Origin: Lingula anatina
Lineage: Eukaryota > Brachiopoda > Lingulata > Lingulida > Lingulidae
Assembly: GCF_001039355.2 (NCBI RefSeq)
Contig: NW_019775888.1
Span: 6,840-65,520, forward strand
DNA: 58,681 nt
Direction of reading: 5' to 3'
Part shown: one piece after another, positions 48,698 to 58,681 of the stretch
Position numbering within the stretch: the stretch's first letter is position 1
How the letters are laid out: the number at the start of each line of letters is the position of its first letter
Made by a program: the position numbers and the translations under genes
Notes under the pieces: generated by a model
Told to the model about the DNA's origin: nothing
The model's input: only the letters and a program-made list of their open reading frames with translations
Databases searched by the model: none

Positions 48698-48738
48698 CTG
48701 GCGATTCGTGGGATTCGTGGTCTGTGTGAAATAGGGGC

Positions 48739-50669
48739 TTAACTGGGAATCCACGCTCCACCGATGCTCGGTTCGTATGTACTATTAAGCTCTTTAAGAT
48801 ATCAAATTTATCAAATAGAAGTACTTGGTGTCGACACTTGCTTTTAAACTGCATAGGAAGACATGACGCTCTTAATGACTGGCCAGGCAATAAAAATTCA
48901 ATCATTGAATTAAGAATAGAATGAAACATTGAATCCAAGTGCAGGGACATGACCAGATTTATGAGTAAGAGGTCATTGCTCTTTTCCAGGTGAAAATCCC
49001 GGGTAAATCCCGTATAGAGTACCTTTAACTTTTGGTAACTAACTCTTGCATAGTGTTACATTTGCATTCATTTAATTAAAACAGTTTTTCATCAAATCGC
49101 ACCTTTTCATTCACCAGGTGGACAGCAAGCACGCGAACTTTCGTTAACTGAACCTTACCCCGAAGAGTGCAAAGTCATAGTTGACGGTTGAATCTGTCCA
49201 TTGGAATTGTCACTCAGGAAAACCAAACTGCACAGCCAAAACGCAAAATGCAAAACTAATGGTCTCTCCATGATTGACGTCATATGCTGTGAAGGCATAA
49301 GTGTGTCTACGTCGCTAGCTTTAGGTTTATATACGCAAATCTGAGATTAAAATTAGTACCGTCAGTTTAAAACAGGACAGAATACATACTGTCTTCTTTA
49401 GATATTGGAAACGTGACTCTCGCCTTATGCTTAATAAACTCATTCAGGTCTATATGTATCGTGGGCAACTGTACAGCTATGCATAAAAAGGACAGCAAAA
49501 CACACATGGAAAATACAGAAATAACCGCCCAAGTTAAAATAGAGCAGCCCCGCAACAGTATAATGATAACTACAGAGTGACGATATCAAGAGGCATCTGC
49601 TTTTTTCCCACTTCTTTAAGAGTATATGCTTTAAAATGACATGACCTTTTCCAAGGGACTGATCACCGCATGTACGCACTTGACTTTGTTCTTAGTTATG
49701 TCTTTGAGCAGGACAACTACTGAATCATCAACCATAGATATACAGTTAATGTTTCTGTCCTTTTTGTTTTCCTTATCTTATTATCATTTTTCTTCGAATT
49801 TAATTACAGACCTTTTAACTTAAGTGTCTCCAAGAGTCATAATTTTCAGCAAGGTCTGTCTTTTTTTTTAACAATCTGCTATAGACAGTCTAGACCATGT
49901 ATCACATAAGTGTCATGTTTTTTGATCAGAAAATGACAATAGCTTTCCTTTTATATTGTTTTTAAAAACATTTTCACCCTGAGTTATTGGACTCGAACTT
50001 TGACCACTAGCATGTGGTGATTGTAGCAGCAATACCTAGCTTCCAGTAACCTCTGACACTTTGAGTGCAGAAATTGTGAATTTTCGTGTGAATAAACTGA
50101 AATTCGGCTTTGACAAAAAAGTAAAAAACAGCTCGCGCGCGTATGTCAATGACAACATACAATACACCCACTACGCATGTTTAAAGAACTTATACGAGCC
50201 TACTGTTTTTCATTTTATTACATATTAACCGACCGCAAATCAAGGAAGTAGAAATATTCACGGTCCAGTATGCTAATTAAATCGATATTCTGTAATGCCA
50301 TATTGACTGGACAGATGGACAGGTAAACACATAGACAGAGGGACAGACAGCTTACTAATGAGACTAAAACCAGCAACATGTAACTCTTACCTCATTCAAA
50401 TAAATGAACGTTCTTATGGCAGATCAAGATTTATGAAATCAAGATTTATTTTAGCTACAGATCAGCATAGCGCTTTCGAACACTTAATGTTCTGCTGCAC
50501 GATACGGAAATAACACACATAAATACCGCACGGTAAGCGGGGTACAGACTTCCCTGTACCAAGGCGACTCTGAAAGAACATCTTGTCACGCAAATAAGTT
50601 TGGTTGGATATAAATATGGGGTCGAGTTATACATCGACAGAATGAAATAGACATTTATTAACATCGCTT
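48739..50669. other. Intergenic region before glycine-rich gene 4
   Basis: Apart from the doubtful membrane exon at 49390-49569 (minus), no exon or element recognised. Confidence 0.45.
49390..49569 (-). other. Possible membrane-anchor exon on the minus strand
   Basis: Between TGTAG (acceptor) and ACA/GTATGT (donor) a 180-base open stretch encodes a strong hydrophobic helix (SILTWAVISVFSMCVLLSFL…) followed by a polar segment. It might be the 5' part of the EMI-LDLa-SRCR gene, making that a type II membrane protein. However, it ends in phase 1 while the first EMI exon needs phase 2, so at least one more exon would be required. Confidence 0.25.
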
Positions 50670-50675
50670 TATAAG
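50670..50675 (+). promoter_or_regulatory. TATA box candidate of glycine-rich gene 4
   Basis: TATAAG 223 bases before the ATG at 50893. The same TATAAG/TATAAA motif precedes the three other glycine-rich genes. Confidence 0.4.
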
Positions 50676-50892
50676 TCCGTAAAAACTTTAAAGGTTGGAA
50701 AAAAGTGAAACTGAATTACGCCTCGAGAAAACCAAGGGATTTGTGTAAATAGCCGCTTGCGCAAATCGCTTGGAGAGTGCTTTCAATATTTTGGAAGCTT
50801 TGAGGACTGATATTCCTTTCAAATTGATTGAGACTGCATTCTCAGCTCAGAACTTCTACAATTTCACTGCGTCTAAGTCAAGGCGACTAAGA

Positions 50893-51182
50893 ATGTTGAG
50901 CCGCGTGTGTGTCGCTGTGCTACTACTGGCCGGGTCGTTAGCACAGGTCTATGACGGCCGAAGAGGTAACGACGAATACGTCGGACGCGGCGACGTCGTT
51001 GGAGAGTACGGTGGCGGCGGTGGTGGCGGCGGCGGCGGCGGCGGAAACGACGTCAGTTACGGCATCGGCTACGGAGGCGGCTCTGGGGGACCACTAGGAG
51101 GGGGTGGCGGCGGAGGAGGAGGCGGCGGCGGTAGCAGCACGGGCGATGGAATAGGTAGAGGAGCAGGTGTGGGAGCGGGCTT
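50893..51182 (+). CDS. Glycine-rich secreted protein 4 (3' end lost at an assembly seam)
   Basis: ATG at 50893 opens a signal peptide (MLSRVCVAVLLLAGSLAQ), then an Asp/Arg-containing segment (VYDGRRGNDEYVGRG), then two poly-Gly blocks separated by YGIGYGGGSGG, then GRGAGVGAG. A single N at 51183 interrupts the sequence. Beyond it the frame runs on to 51276, but a TATATTTCAG acceptor at 51240 followed by GCGCAGAAAA looks like the family's 3' UTR exon (gene 2's begins CGCAGAGAAG). The true C-terminus, stop and donor were therefore probably deleted where contigs were joined. The N-terminal signal ending in LAQ and the glycine blocks place it in the same family as the genes at 32.5, 35.7 and 39.6 kb. 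Confidence 0.7.
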
Positions 51183-51225
51183 NTACCGAATACATGCACG
51201 CCGTCAAATCCCTACAATGACGGTT

Positions 51226-51540
51226 GACCTTATATTTCAGGCGCAGAAAAAAAATCGGACTAAAGCATGGGCATGAAAGTAATGTTTGTAGTTGAAAACC
51301 GACGTGGACAGTTGGCTGGGTGCTCCGAGCAGTGTATGGATGGATTTTCTTGAACTTTCACAATGCCTGGTAGATGTTGCTTATTATCCATAAAAACGAT
51401 CCTGTTCAGCTGAAAATAAAAAACAAACATTGGAAAATAGAAATAAAATAGATATATAAATAAGTATGTGTTTCTATGCAATCGAGAGTCACTGATCCAC
51501 AAGTTTGGTCCTCTATTTGCCCATCTTGTTAAAGTCTGAA
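51226..51540. repeat. Duplicated segment A (3' UTR exon of glycine-rich gene 4)
   Basis: Matches 54491-54960 in order, for example GACTAAAGCATG, ATGAAAGTAATGTTTGTAGT, TAGATGTTGCTTA and GAAATCGGGAATAT. The copies differ by substitutions and small insertions. Confidence 0.8.
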
Positions 51541-52539
51541 ATCGGGAATATGATCTTTAGCTAGCTTTACACGTAAGAGAACCAGTAAGCCGCTACGCTC
51601 AAGTTAGTTTTTGTCAACTACATCTTGGACATAACAATTATGCCCAAGACAACATGTGTGTAAGGATCAGAAGTCAAAAGTCAGAAGTGATGGACGCGTA
51701 AGAGTTTGGAAAACAGGTCCTAAGAAGTACCTTCCCAATTTTCTGCTTCTGATCGACAAGGCGCACCCTGTCGAGAATATTTTTGTGGAGCACGACCACC
51801 CAGTTGTTTCAGCATGATTATGCTACTTGACGTACAGCCAATGCAACAGTAGGCTAGTTATATGTGAAGCGCGGTTTAATAATCATACCATATTACAGGG
51901 TAGATATATGTCACAGGCCAGATCCTAATCTAGTCTACTTTCTAATTGGCTTAGACCACATCCCAGTTAGGACGTTGCCCAGACGACACCCCAAAGACCC
52001 AATTGGGAATTGTTAACAGCATAATGAGCATGTTAAAACAGTAATTCAATACCTATTTCGTTGAGAGTACAAGATTTTTACAATGTGATTTGCAGTGAAA
52101 CGTTATGTAATATTGCACCAAGACTGACAAACTACCCTTTTTGTGCATCATTATTTTCTGCTTTTTACCTTTGTCAGCTTTGCAGCCTTGTTTTTTAAAT
52201 GTAATCAACACGTGAATGTACCTTCTGCTTGCTCATAGAGCGAAACATAAATTATACCAGTCATATAAAATGAAAGGTGAGTTCATAGTAACCCAGGCCC
52301 CCGCTACCTTGTCAGTGCATTGTCTGGATAAAAGGTACAGTGTGGCAGCTGTGTTAAACAGAATTTGTACAAAGGTAACCAACGATATGGTCATATTTCA
52401 GTTTATTATGATGCAGAACGTCTAAAATATTTTTGTGACATCAATAAGGGATGATCTGTCTCGACTTAAGAATGTAAATACCAACTTGATAATGCAACTT
52501 GAATGAGGTTGCAGCAATCTGGAAGAGAGACCATTTTCC
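51541..52539. other. Intergenic DNA without recognised features
   Basis: No exon, domain or inverted-repeat element seen. Confidence 0.5.
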
Positions 52540-53578
52540 AAATAAAGACACGCTGTTTATTTGATATTTGTTTTATTGATTGCTATACCAACAGAATGCA
52601 TGAAATAACCTTAAATAGATTTGGTAATATGCAGCATATATATTCATGACTTTTTACCTTTCTATTAAGTAGGCCCTATTCACAATGCTTTAATATTTTG
52701 GTAGCATGGATAAAGACATGTTGTTAGTTTGATACGTGTTTCTGTGGTTAATTAGTGTTTCCAGCTGTGTACTGAAAACATAACTTTTCTTAAGCAGTTT
52801 TTTTTTTTTTTTTGGACTGTTTTTTTTTTTTTTCGCCCGCTGGCACCGACTTTGGGGTCCCCAGAGGATGTCATCCATAAAAATAAAAAAGTGTGGCCTA
52901 AATTGGGCTCGCGTAGATTTATCATTCAAATATCAACTTTATAATCATAAATGGCTATTTTTAAACACTCCAAATTGTCTCTGTGGTAAGGCTGATGCTC
53001 CCCGACACTTCTTCTTTCGTTGCCCTCTCAAACAGACGAATTACCGTAATTTCCATAAGGCAATTGATAATATCCTGGGTATTGCCTGCACTAACTTCAG
53101 AACGCAACAGGATAAAATCAACCTCTTCCTACACGACCATAAATCTCTTACTTTTTGTCAAAACGACAGAATTTTTGTGATTGTCGCTAATTTCCTTATT
53201 GAAAATGTGCATATATGAATTAGCCACTCAATCGCACTGTCTACTCTCTCCCACAGCTGTCCTCCGATGTGCCAGGCCCTCCAACTCCCCTAATACCATC
53301 TATTTTTTTTAAATTATTATCCAGCACTATTATAATACGACCTTTTTTCTTCATAACGAATATACATTTATTGGTTAATTAGTTACATTTTAAAGTTATC
53401 TTAGATGAGTATATATTGCTTATAGCTATTTGTCATATCCATATATGTACACTAATCATAATGTTGATAAACTAATAAACGTGATACATTTTCCAATCTA
53501 TTTAAAGTTATTTCATGCATTTTGTTGGTATAACAATCAATAAAACAAATATCAAACAAACAGCATGTCTTTATTTGT
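52540..53578. repeat. Inverted-repeat pair around a LINE fragment
   Basis: 52540-52624 is inverted at 53493-53578 (AATAAAGACA…TTTGTTTTATTGATTG… ), about 85 bases with few mismatches. A further partial copy lies near 52683-52735. Confidence 0.75.
52868..53218 (+). pseudogene. C-terminal fragment of a non-LTR retrotransposon polyprotein
   Basis: A 116-codon open stretch with CLCGKADAPRHFFFRCPL, the CxC…H…C pattern found near the C-terminus of many invertebrate LINE reverse-transcriptase proteins. No reverse-transcriptase core precedes it; T/A runs (52799 onwards) and the sequence GCCCGCTGGCACCGACTTTG lie upstream. It is a dead fragment. Family assignment is from motif memory and not exact. Confidence 0.55.
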
Positions 53579-53711
53579 ACTCTCAGAATATTAAAGCATT
53601 ATGAACACAATAAAAAAAGGACGGCCCCGTTCTCTTTATGACTTTATATAATTAATTGTCCTGTAATTTGAAAGTAATCCTAGAGATGAATTTGACGGCA
53701 AAGCAGCCATA

Positions 53712-54330
53712 TTTAAGGTATCCGGTAGATAGGTCAGTTTTTTTCTGACATAGATGACTGTGCTTTGAGTAAACATTAGTTCATACAGTAGCAATAAAAT
53801 AATGTAGCATCTAATGTCACGGGAATAAGACCCAAATTATACTTATGTGTCAAGATATACGGATTGATAAATACTATTAAATGTTTTTCATGGACGATAC
53901 CGTAACAACGTAACCGTATAATTTCATTTCATGCTACTAAATTATACATATTACAACTTAATTGCCTGAGCAATACGTTCGGGGAAGCAGATGAATAGAG
54001 CGCTTAAATTGACCAGTACTTGTGTTTTAACACAATATTAATACACTCTATAGGATAATAGTATAATCAGTGTTAAGGTGCCCGGTAGATAGGTTAGTTT
54101 TTGTCTGACATTGATCGCTGTGCGTTGAGTAAACATTTGCTCATACAGCAGTAATAAAATAGTCGTCTAATGTCACGGGGACAAGACTCAAATTATACCT
54201 AAGTGTTAAGATTTACGGATTGATAAACAACTATTGAATGATTTGCATGAACGATACAATGTGCCCGTATCATTTCATTTCATGCTATTAAATTTGGCAT
54301 ATTTCAACCATTAGAAACTTAATGACCTGA
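53712..54330. repeat. Tandem duplication, about 360-base spacing
   Basis: 53712-53990 and 54071-54330 share CGGTAGATAGGT, GTTGAGTAAACATT-like, TAATGTCACGGG and ACGGATTGATAAA in the same order. Confidence 0.8.
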
Positions 54331-54490
54331 GCCAGACGCTCGAGGAAACATGAATAGATCGCTAAAAATGATCAGTAATTGTGCTATTTCTCAACAGAAA
54401 AAATGACTATCAATCTGTCAACTAAATGATATTTTCATACCAAAACCATTTTACTACATATATGCACCTCGTCAAAATTCCTAAAGGCAA

Positions 54491-54960
54491 TTGATCTTAT
54501 ATTTTAGACATAAAATACACCTCTGACTAAAGCATGAAAGTAATGTTTGTAGTTGAAAACCCACGTGGATGGTTGACTGGGTGTTCCGTGCAGAGTGAAT
54601 GGATGGATCTTCGCTAAAACTTCACAATTCGTGGCAGACAGATGTTGCTTACTATCCATAAAACCGATCCTATTCTAAAATATTAAAAACATACATTAGA
54701 GAAAAATATGTAATTATTGTTTATAAATGAGTATGCTTCCATGCAATCGTCAGTCACCGGTCAGTGGCCAGTAAGTCAAGTAAAGATAAATGATCAGCTG
54801 ACAGTTCAAAAAAGATAAATCATGTTTGATCACATAATAACATGTAGATCGGTCTCTTCTTTAAGAGCCAGGTTGCTCTCTGTGAAACGTTCTGACAAAG
54901 GTTTGGTCCTTTATTTGCTCATTTGATAAAAATTTGAAATCGGGAATATAATTTTATTAA
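54491..54960. repeat. Duplicated segment B, orphan copy of the glycine-rich gene 4 3' UTR exon
   Basis: Includes an acceptor-like TTATATTTTAG at the same place as the acceptor in segment A, but no glycine-rich coding sequence lies upstream. Confidence 0.7.
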
Positions 54961-55138
54961 TTTTAGCAAAATGTTGATTAGCTTGGTAGTTGGATCATAA
55001 ATGAAAATTATGATTCAACTACAATTCTGTTGCTCTCCTGGATTCATTAATCACACATGGTATGTCTACAGGAAGGCACACATACCATCCAATACCATTC
55101 CAGTCGAAACACCCCCTACATCAGAAACTGGGGGTCGT

Positions 55139-55419
55139 AAGAACCAGGGGCAGAAGCAGGATTATACGACAAGCCTCGGATGCGAAGCAGACCATCGCCT
55201 CTTGGTGTGGGGTTTTTGTCCTGCTCAAGGGCCCCAAATTTTTTTAATTTGGAGAGCAAACAGTGCCCTTTGGTACGGTTTAGAACTATGATTTAGATAG
55301 TCAAAATTTTAATTTCAAGAGGGAAATATTGGTGTAATGTATTTTTCAGAAACCGAAGGGGGGAGGGAGGAGGGGGGTCAGGACCCCATGACCCTTCCCC
55401 CCTCTAAATCCGCCACTGG
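55139..55419. repeat. Dispersed repeat with GGGGTCAGGACCCC hairpin, copy B
   Basis: Second copy of the element at 43810-44049, ending CCTCTAAATCCGCCACTGG. It abuts the Penelope-like remnant. Confidence 0.8.
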
Positions 55420-55429
55420 TAAGAACTTT

Positions 55430-56110
55430 AAACACAGGTGCAACACGGTCGTGATTAATGAGGAGGACAAGACACTGGAGAACAAGACACTGGATAAGGC
55501 TCTCATGTTGTGTGGTTACCCACCTTGGGCCTTTCGCTTTAAAGACAACCTCATCAGGACAGGACAGTAGGGACCAACTGTGAACCAACAGATACAGTCA
55601 GAAAAAATAGTTACTGATTCTCACTTGTTGTAAAGGAATTTCAGAGAAAGCTTGCAGGGTCTAAAAAGCACATTGTCAACACAGCTTTTAGACCCCAGTG
55701 CACATTGAAACAACTCCTAGTGGCACCAAAGGACAAGACCCCTCAAGAACAGCGTTGTGGGATAATATATAGCATCAAGTGCCATGACTGCAATTCCTTT
55801 ACCATTGGTGAGACAGGTAGACAGTTGAAGATCAGGGTTTGTGAACAAAGAAAATCAGTGACTGTAGGCAATGCCAGCTCTGCCATGGCCATTTCTGAAC
55901 ATGCAATAGACACCGGACACAGTATCAACTAGAATTTAACCAAAATTATTGAATCCGAGTCATCTGACATCCCGCATAAGATACGAGAGGCTATCAGCAC
56001 CAGCCGCCACCATGGTGGGTGGGGGGGCGATCTGACTGACATTTATAAAAGGGTTCTGGTCGCTGTACCACCTAGCGGTCATGCAGTGAGTGTCAACATT
56101 TGCTCACATC
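55430..56110 (+). pseudogene. Penelope-like or related retroelement remnant with GIY-YIG nuclease
   Basis: Frames around 55630-55930 read FRPQCTLKQLLVAPKDK, then GIIYSIKCHDCNSFTIGETG, RQLKIRV, and SEHAIDTGHSIN. This is the usual order of the segment after the reverse transcriptase and the GIY-YIG endonuclease (GIIY…FTIG; here the second motif is degraded from YIG). A TAG at 55930 interrupts it, but recognisable coding continues (KIIESE…IREAIST…). Upstream 55430-55570 also looks element-derived. The reverse-transcriptase core is missing, so it is inactive. Confidence 0.65.
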
Positions 56111-56350
56111 AGTCTAATTAAGGCCTACGTCAAAGTTAGCCGTCGGCTTGTGTTTGATAATTTTCATTTATGAATTTTAAACTTGTTTTACACAAGTCGC
56201 CACGCCAAAGTTTTTTTTAAACTATGTAAAAGTTGAGTAAAACTACAAAGATCCAAAAATTGCCATCAAGAGTAAATATACAGAATAGTTTGAGAACGTT
56301 TTTAAAAATCTCTGTTATGTCTTGATTTAACAGCTCTAAATGATAATATA

Positions 56351-57887
56351 CAGGGTGAATAAAAAAAGTGAACACTTAGAAAAATACCTGTTAATGTAAA
56401 TATAGGTTTGTAGGGAAGTCATGCTTCAATGCACACCATGGATTGTCGTGTTTTTTCACGCATGACTGAGCAGGGTCAAATTACGTCATGAGGATCAAAT
56501 TTTTATTACGAGAACTATTTTTTCGCAAAACGTTGATTAATTGTTACAAGAACTTTAAATTTCCTCCACAAGTTTCAACTGAAGTAGCATCGATATGCAG
56601 ATACTGTATGCACAGTTTGTACATACATGTGTGATAACTTCAAAGTTTAAACCCTTAGTCTTCAACATGCTGTCCATTTCTGTCCAACAGATTTGGGCTC
56701 TTCTCCTCCTGCCATAACTGCATGTCGCACTGTGGCTCTATCCCGTCGAAGAACATCCACCTCATCCCTGATACGCCTCTCAAGGTCATCCAAGTCTTGT
56801 GGTGGGATTTATTAAACCTTGGACTTGAGGTGACATCAACTTTAGCCAGGTGACCCAGATAAAAGGTTTGATTGAAAATTATGAAGGAGAAGTTCTTGTA
56901 ACAATGGATGTTCATGACAAAAGAACATAAGTGGCAGATAACGGAAGAAAAGGTTAAAGCAATAGTATAATAACTCTTCCTTTGAGATTCAAAATTCCGC
57001 AAGAAATACATTCTAAACAACACATGGAAATATATTATATTGCATTTCACCACTGAAACGGCTATTATTGTAGTAAAACTAAAAACTGTGCTTGTCAATA
57101 GGGCTTTCGGTGCCTTTCTTCCCGGTCGTCAAGGCACCCGTTGCCAAGGATGTTGGCGTATCACGCGGATTCTCGCGTGCATTCGAGACCAAAATAACAT
57201 GTGACGGGATAAGATATAGCAGGCGCATGACACAATACTCAGACGTAAGTTGCGAGTTTTTGTACAGTGTGTCGGATAACGAAAAGCCCAGAACTGCACA
57301 CGTTGTAGATATAAATGCATTCTGAGCAATAAGACGATTATATCGTATGAATCTTAATTTATTGTAATAAAGTGTTGTTGTTGTCTGCTTTTCCCGCGGT
57401 ATTAAGTAGGTCATCAGAAAACCCCGCTTGATATCGCGTGACTTATGCAATATCAGAGAGGGCTCCGTCAGTTAAAATCTCTTAAGAGATTTTATCAAAA
57501 AACCAAGCGTTTAGGGAAAAAAACCTGAACTAACTTTGAATGCAGGAATGGGGTCGTTGACCATTGGTAAGTACGGGAAAATTGCCGTTTACGCCAGGAA
57601 AATCCACTTTTTGGCCAAAACGAAGAGTATTTATGACTTTAAGTGGCAGGTTTCTAGTTTGAAAACCATTGATTGAACCATTTCATGGTAATTTCACAAC
57701 TTTTTGCTATCCTCGTGACGTAATTTGACCCTGCTCAGTCATGCGTGAAAAGACACGACAATCCATGGTGTGCATTGAAGAATGACTTCCCTACAAACCT
57801 ATATTTACATTAACATTTATTATATGAAATAAAATTTTAAAATTCTAGGTATTTTTATAAGTGTACACTTTTTTTTGATACACCCTG
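56351..57887. mobile_element. Mariner/Tc1-like DNA transposon with long inverted ends, degenerate
   Basis: Flanked by TATA, it starts CAGGGTGAATAAAAAAAGTG and ends …TGATACACCCTG. The inverted ends extend about 150-180 bases (for example AATCCATGGTGTGCATTGAAG and its inverse), with one 33-base indel between them. The 1537-bp length suits a full mariner. The minus strand at 56830-56655 holds a transposase C-terminus (DLDDLERRIRDEV… and RNGQHVE) broken across frames, so it is inactive. Confidence 0.8.
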
Positions 57888-58681
57888 TATATAAGCGTTC
57901 AAAACATGATGATAAAATATACAATATTTGATACACACTTTGAGTATTCTCTGTATGGACTTAAACAAAATACACTGTATCTGTGTAAATCGGGGAAGAA
58001 TCAATAGATTATAAAAAGCATAGGGCCAATTGCAAGTTTGTTGCTCATTTCAATATAGTGGGAAACTACGTCACTGGTTATAGGAATTCTTCGATGCTTT
58101 ATCTGTGACCAGTAGGTAGGCCTAAATGGCATCTAGTTAACACATGAATACCGCATCCAGCCAATTGAATCCCACGTTACATAGTATTGATTAATAGGAA
58201 AGGCACCCAGGTCAGCCACTGCATAAATAATTAAATTAAGTTACACACCGGTTCTAGTATTGCGCTATAAATAGCATGTTTGAACGTTTCGTGGCGGCAG
58301 TGCAGTTTGACTCTTGGTCAGATTGAAGTATTTCTGAACATTGAGGTTCATGCCGAAGCAAAAATGAGGTGAGTTATTTTGAATGCTTGTTGACAGTTTC
58401 CTTTTGTCCAAAGGCTTTAATCTACTCATCGACGTAGACTGAAGAAACAGAGTATTAAGGTATGAATTATATACTTTTAGCACAGTCCGTGAAACATATC
58501 GCATTAGATATATTTCATCCATCTACAGAAGTGGTGTGGTATATGATGATAGCTTGATCTTCATTTGAAAAAAAAAATCATTTAGCCTTTCATTACCTTT
58601 CCGATTTTAAAAGGACTGCATAGAAAATATCGAAGAGCAATTTATTGGCGTGGGCATAAACGGGGGGGGGGGGGGGGGGGG
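57888..58681. other. Terminal intergenic stretch ending in poly-G
   Basis: No exon or element recognised. The last 20 bases (from 58662) are all G, matching the poly-G edge at the gap near 45950, which suggests a contig end. Confidence 0.5.

Larger units (their letters stand above)
47541..48738. mobile_element. Outer TIR element (GCCCCTATTTCACACAGACC), interrupted twice
   Basis: Left part 47541-47709 and right parts 48227-48292 plus 48703-48738 belong to one element with inverted ends GCCCCTATTTCACACAGACC. It is split by a same-family element (47710-48226) and by a solo LTR (48293-48697). The interior is full of GATTCGTGG repeats. Confidence 0.75.

Noticed and set aside
57092-57325. Plus ORF with a helix-turn-helix-like phrase (VAKDVGVSRG) in the mariner-like element
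   Set aside because: Opposite strand to the surviving transposase C-terminus and with no further match; too weak to call.

Overview
The window is animal nuclear DNA. It has spliced genes with GT-AG introns, many microsatellites and miniature transposons, and ectodomain modules typical of marine invertebrates: C-type lectin-like (CTLD), von Willebrand A (VWA), LDL-receptor A (LDLa), SRCR and EMI. Four secreted, extremely glycine-rich proteins, two of them ending in a basic stretch plus tyrosine (…GRRY), recall molluscan shell-matrix 'shematrins'. I therefore favour a mollusc, possibly a bivalve; another lophotrochozoan or a cephalochordate is not excluded. The species is inferred, not read.

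1-22.2 kb (+ strand): three tandem paralogous type I membrane receptors. The two complete ones have a signal peptide, one CTLD split over two exons, a Thr/Pro-rich mucin stalk, a short hinge exon, a transmembrane exon and a tyrosine-rich tail. The first (2-2159) is cut by the window edge. Spliced lengths are 467 aa for gene 2 and 430 aa for gene 3, and all exon phases agree. The tails share an NPxY motif and differ in SH2-type motifs (YxxL/I pairs, YxxM), suggesting a family of immune-type or endocytic receptors.

22.9-29.2 kb (- strand): two VWA genes convergent with the receptors. One encodes signal-VWA-CTLD and carries a one-base frameshift at the start of the VWA domain. The other encodes signal-VWA only.

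32.1-40.9 kb: three glycine-rich secreted protein genes (one -, two +). Each has a TATA box, one coding exon and an intron in the 3' UTR just after the stop. A fourth member (50.9 kb) is damaged at an assembly seam.

41.9-46.5 kb (- strand): a mosaic gene encoding EMI-LDLa-LDLa-SRCR and a short basic tail. Its 5' end was not found.

46.5-58.7 kb: mostly repeats. These include a nested same-family insertion pierced by a solo LTR with a perfect target duplication, duplicated segments, a LINE remnant, a Penelope-like GIY-YIG remnant and a 1.5-kb mariner-like element with long inverted ends. A 199-base gap lies at 45957-46155. No rRNA, tRNA or CRISPR array was recognised.
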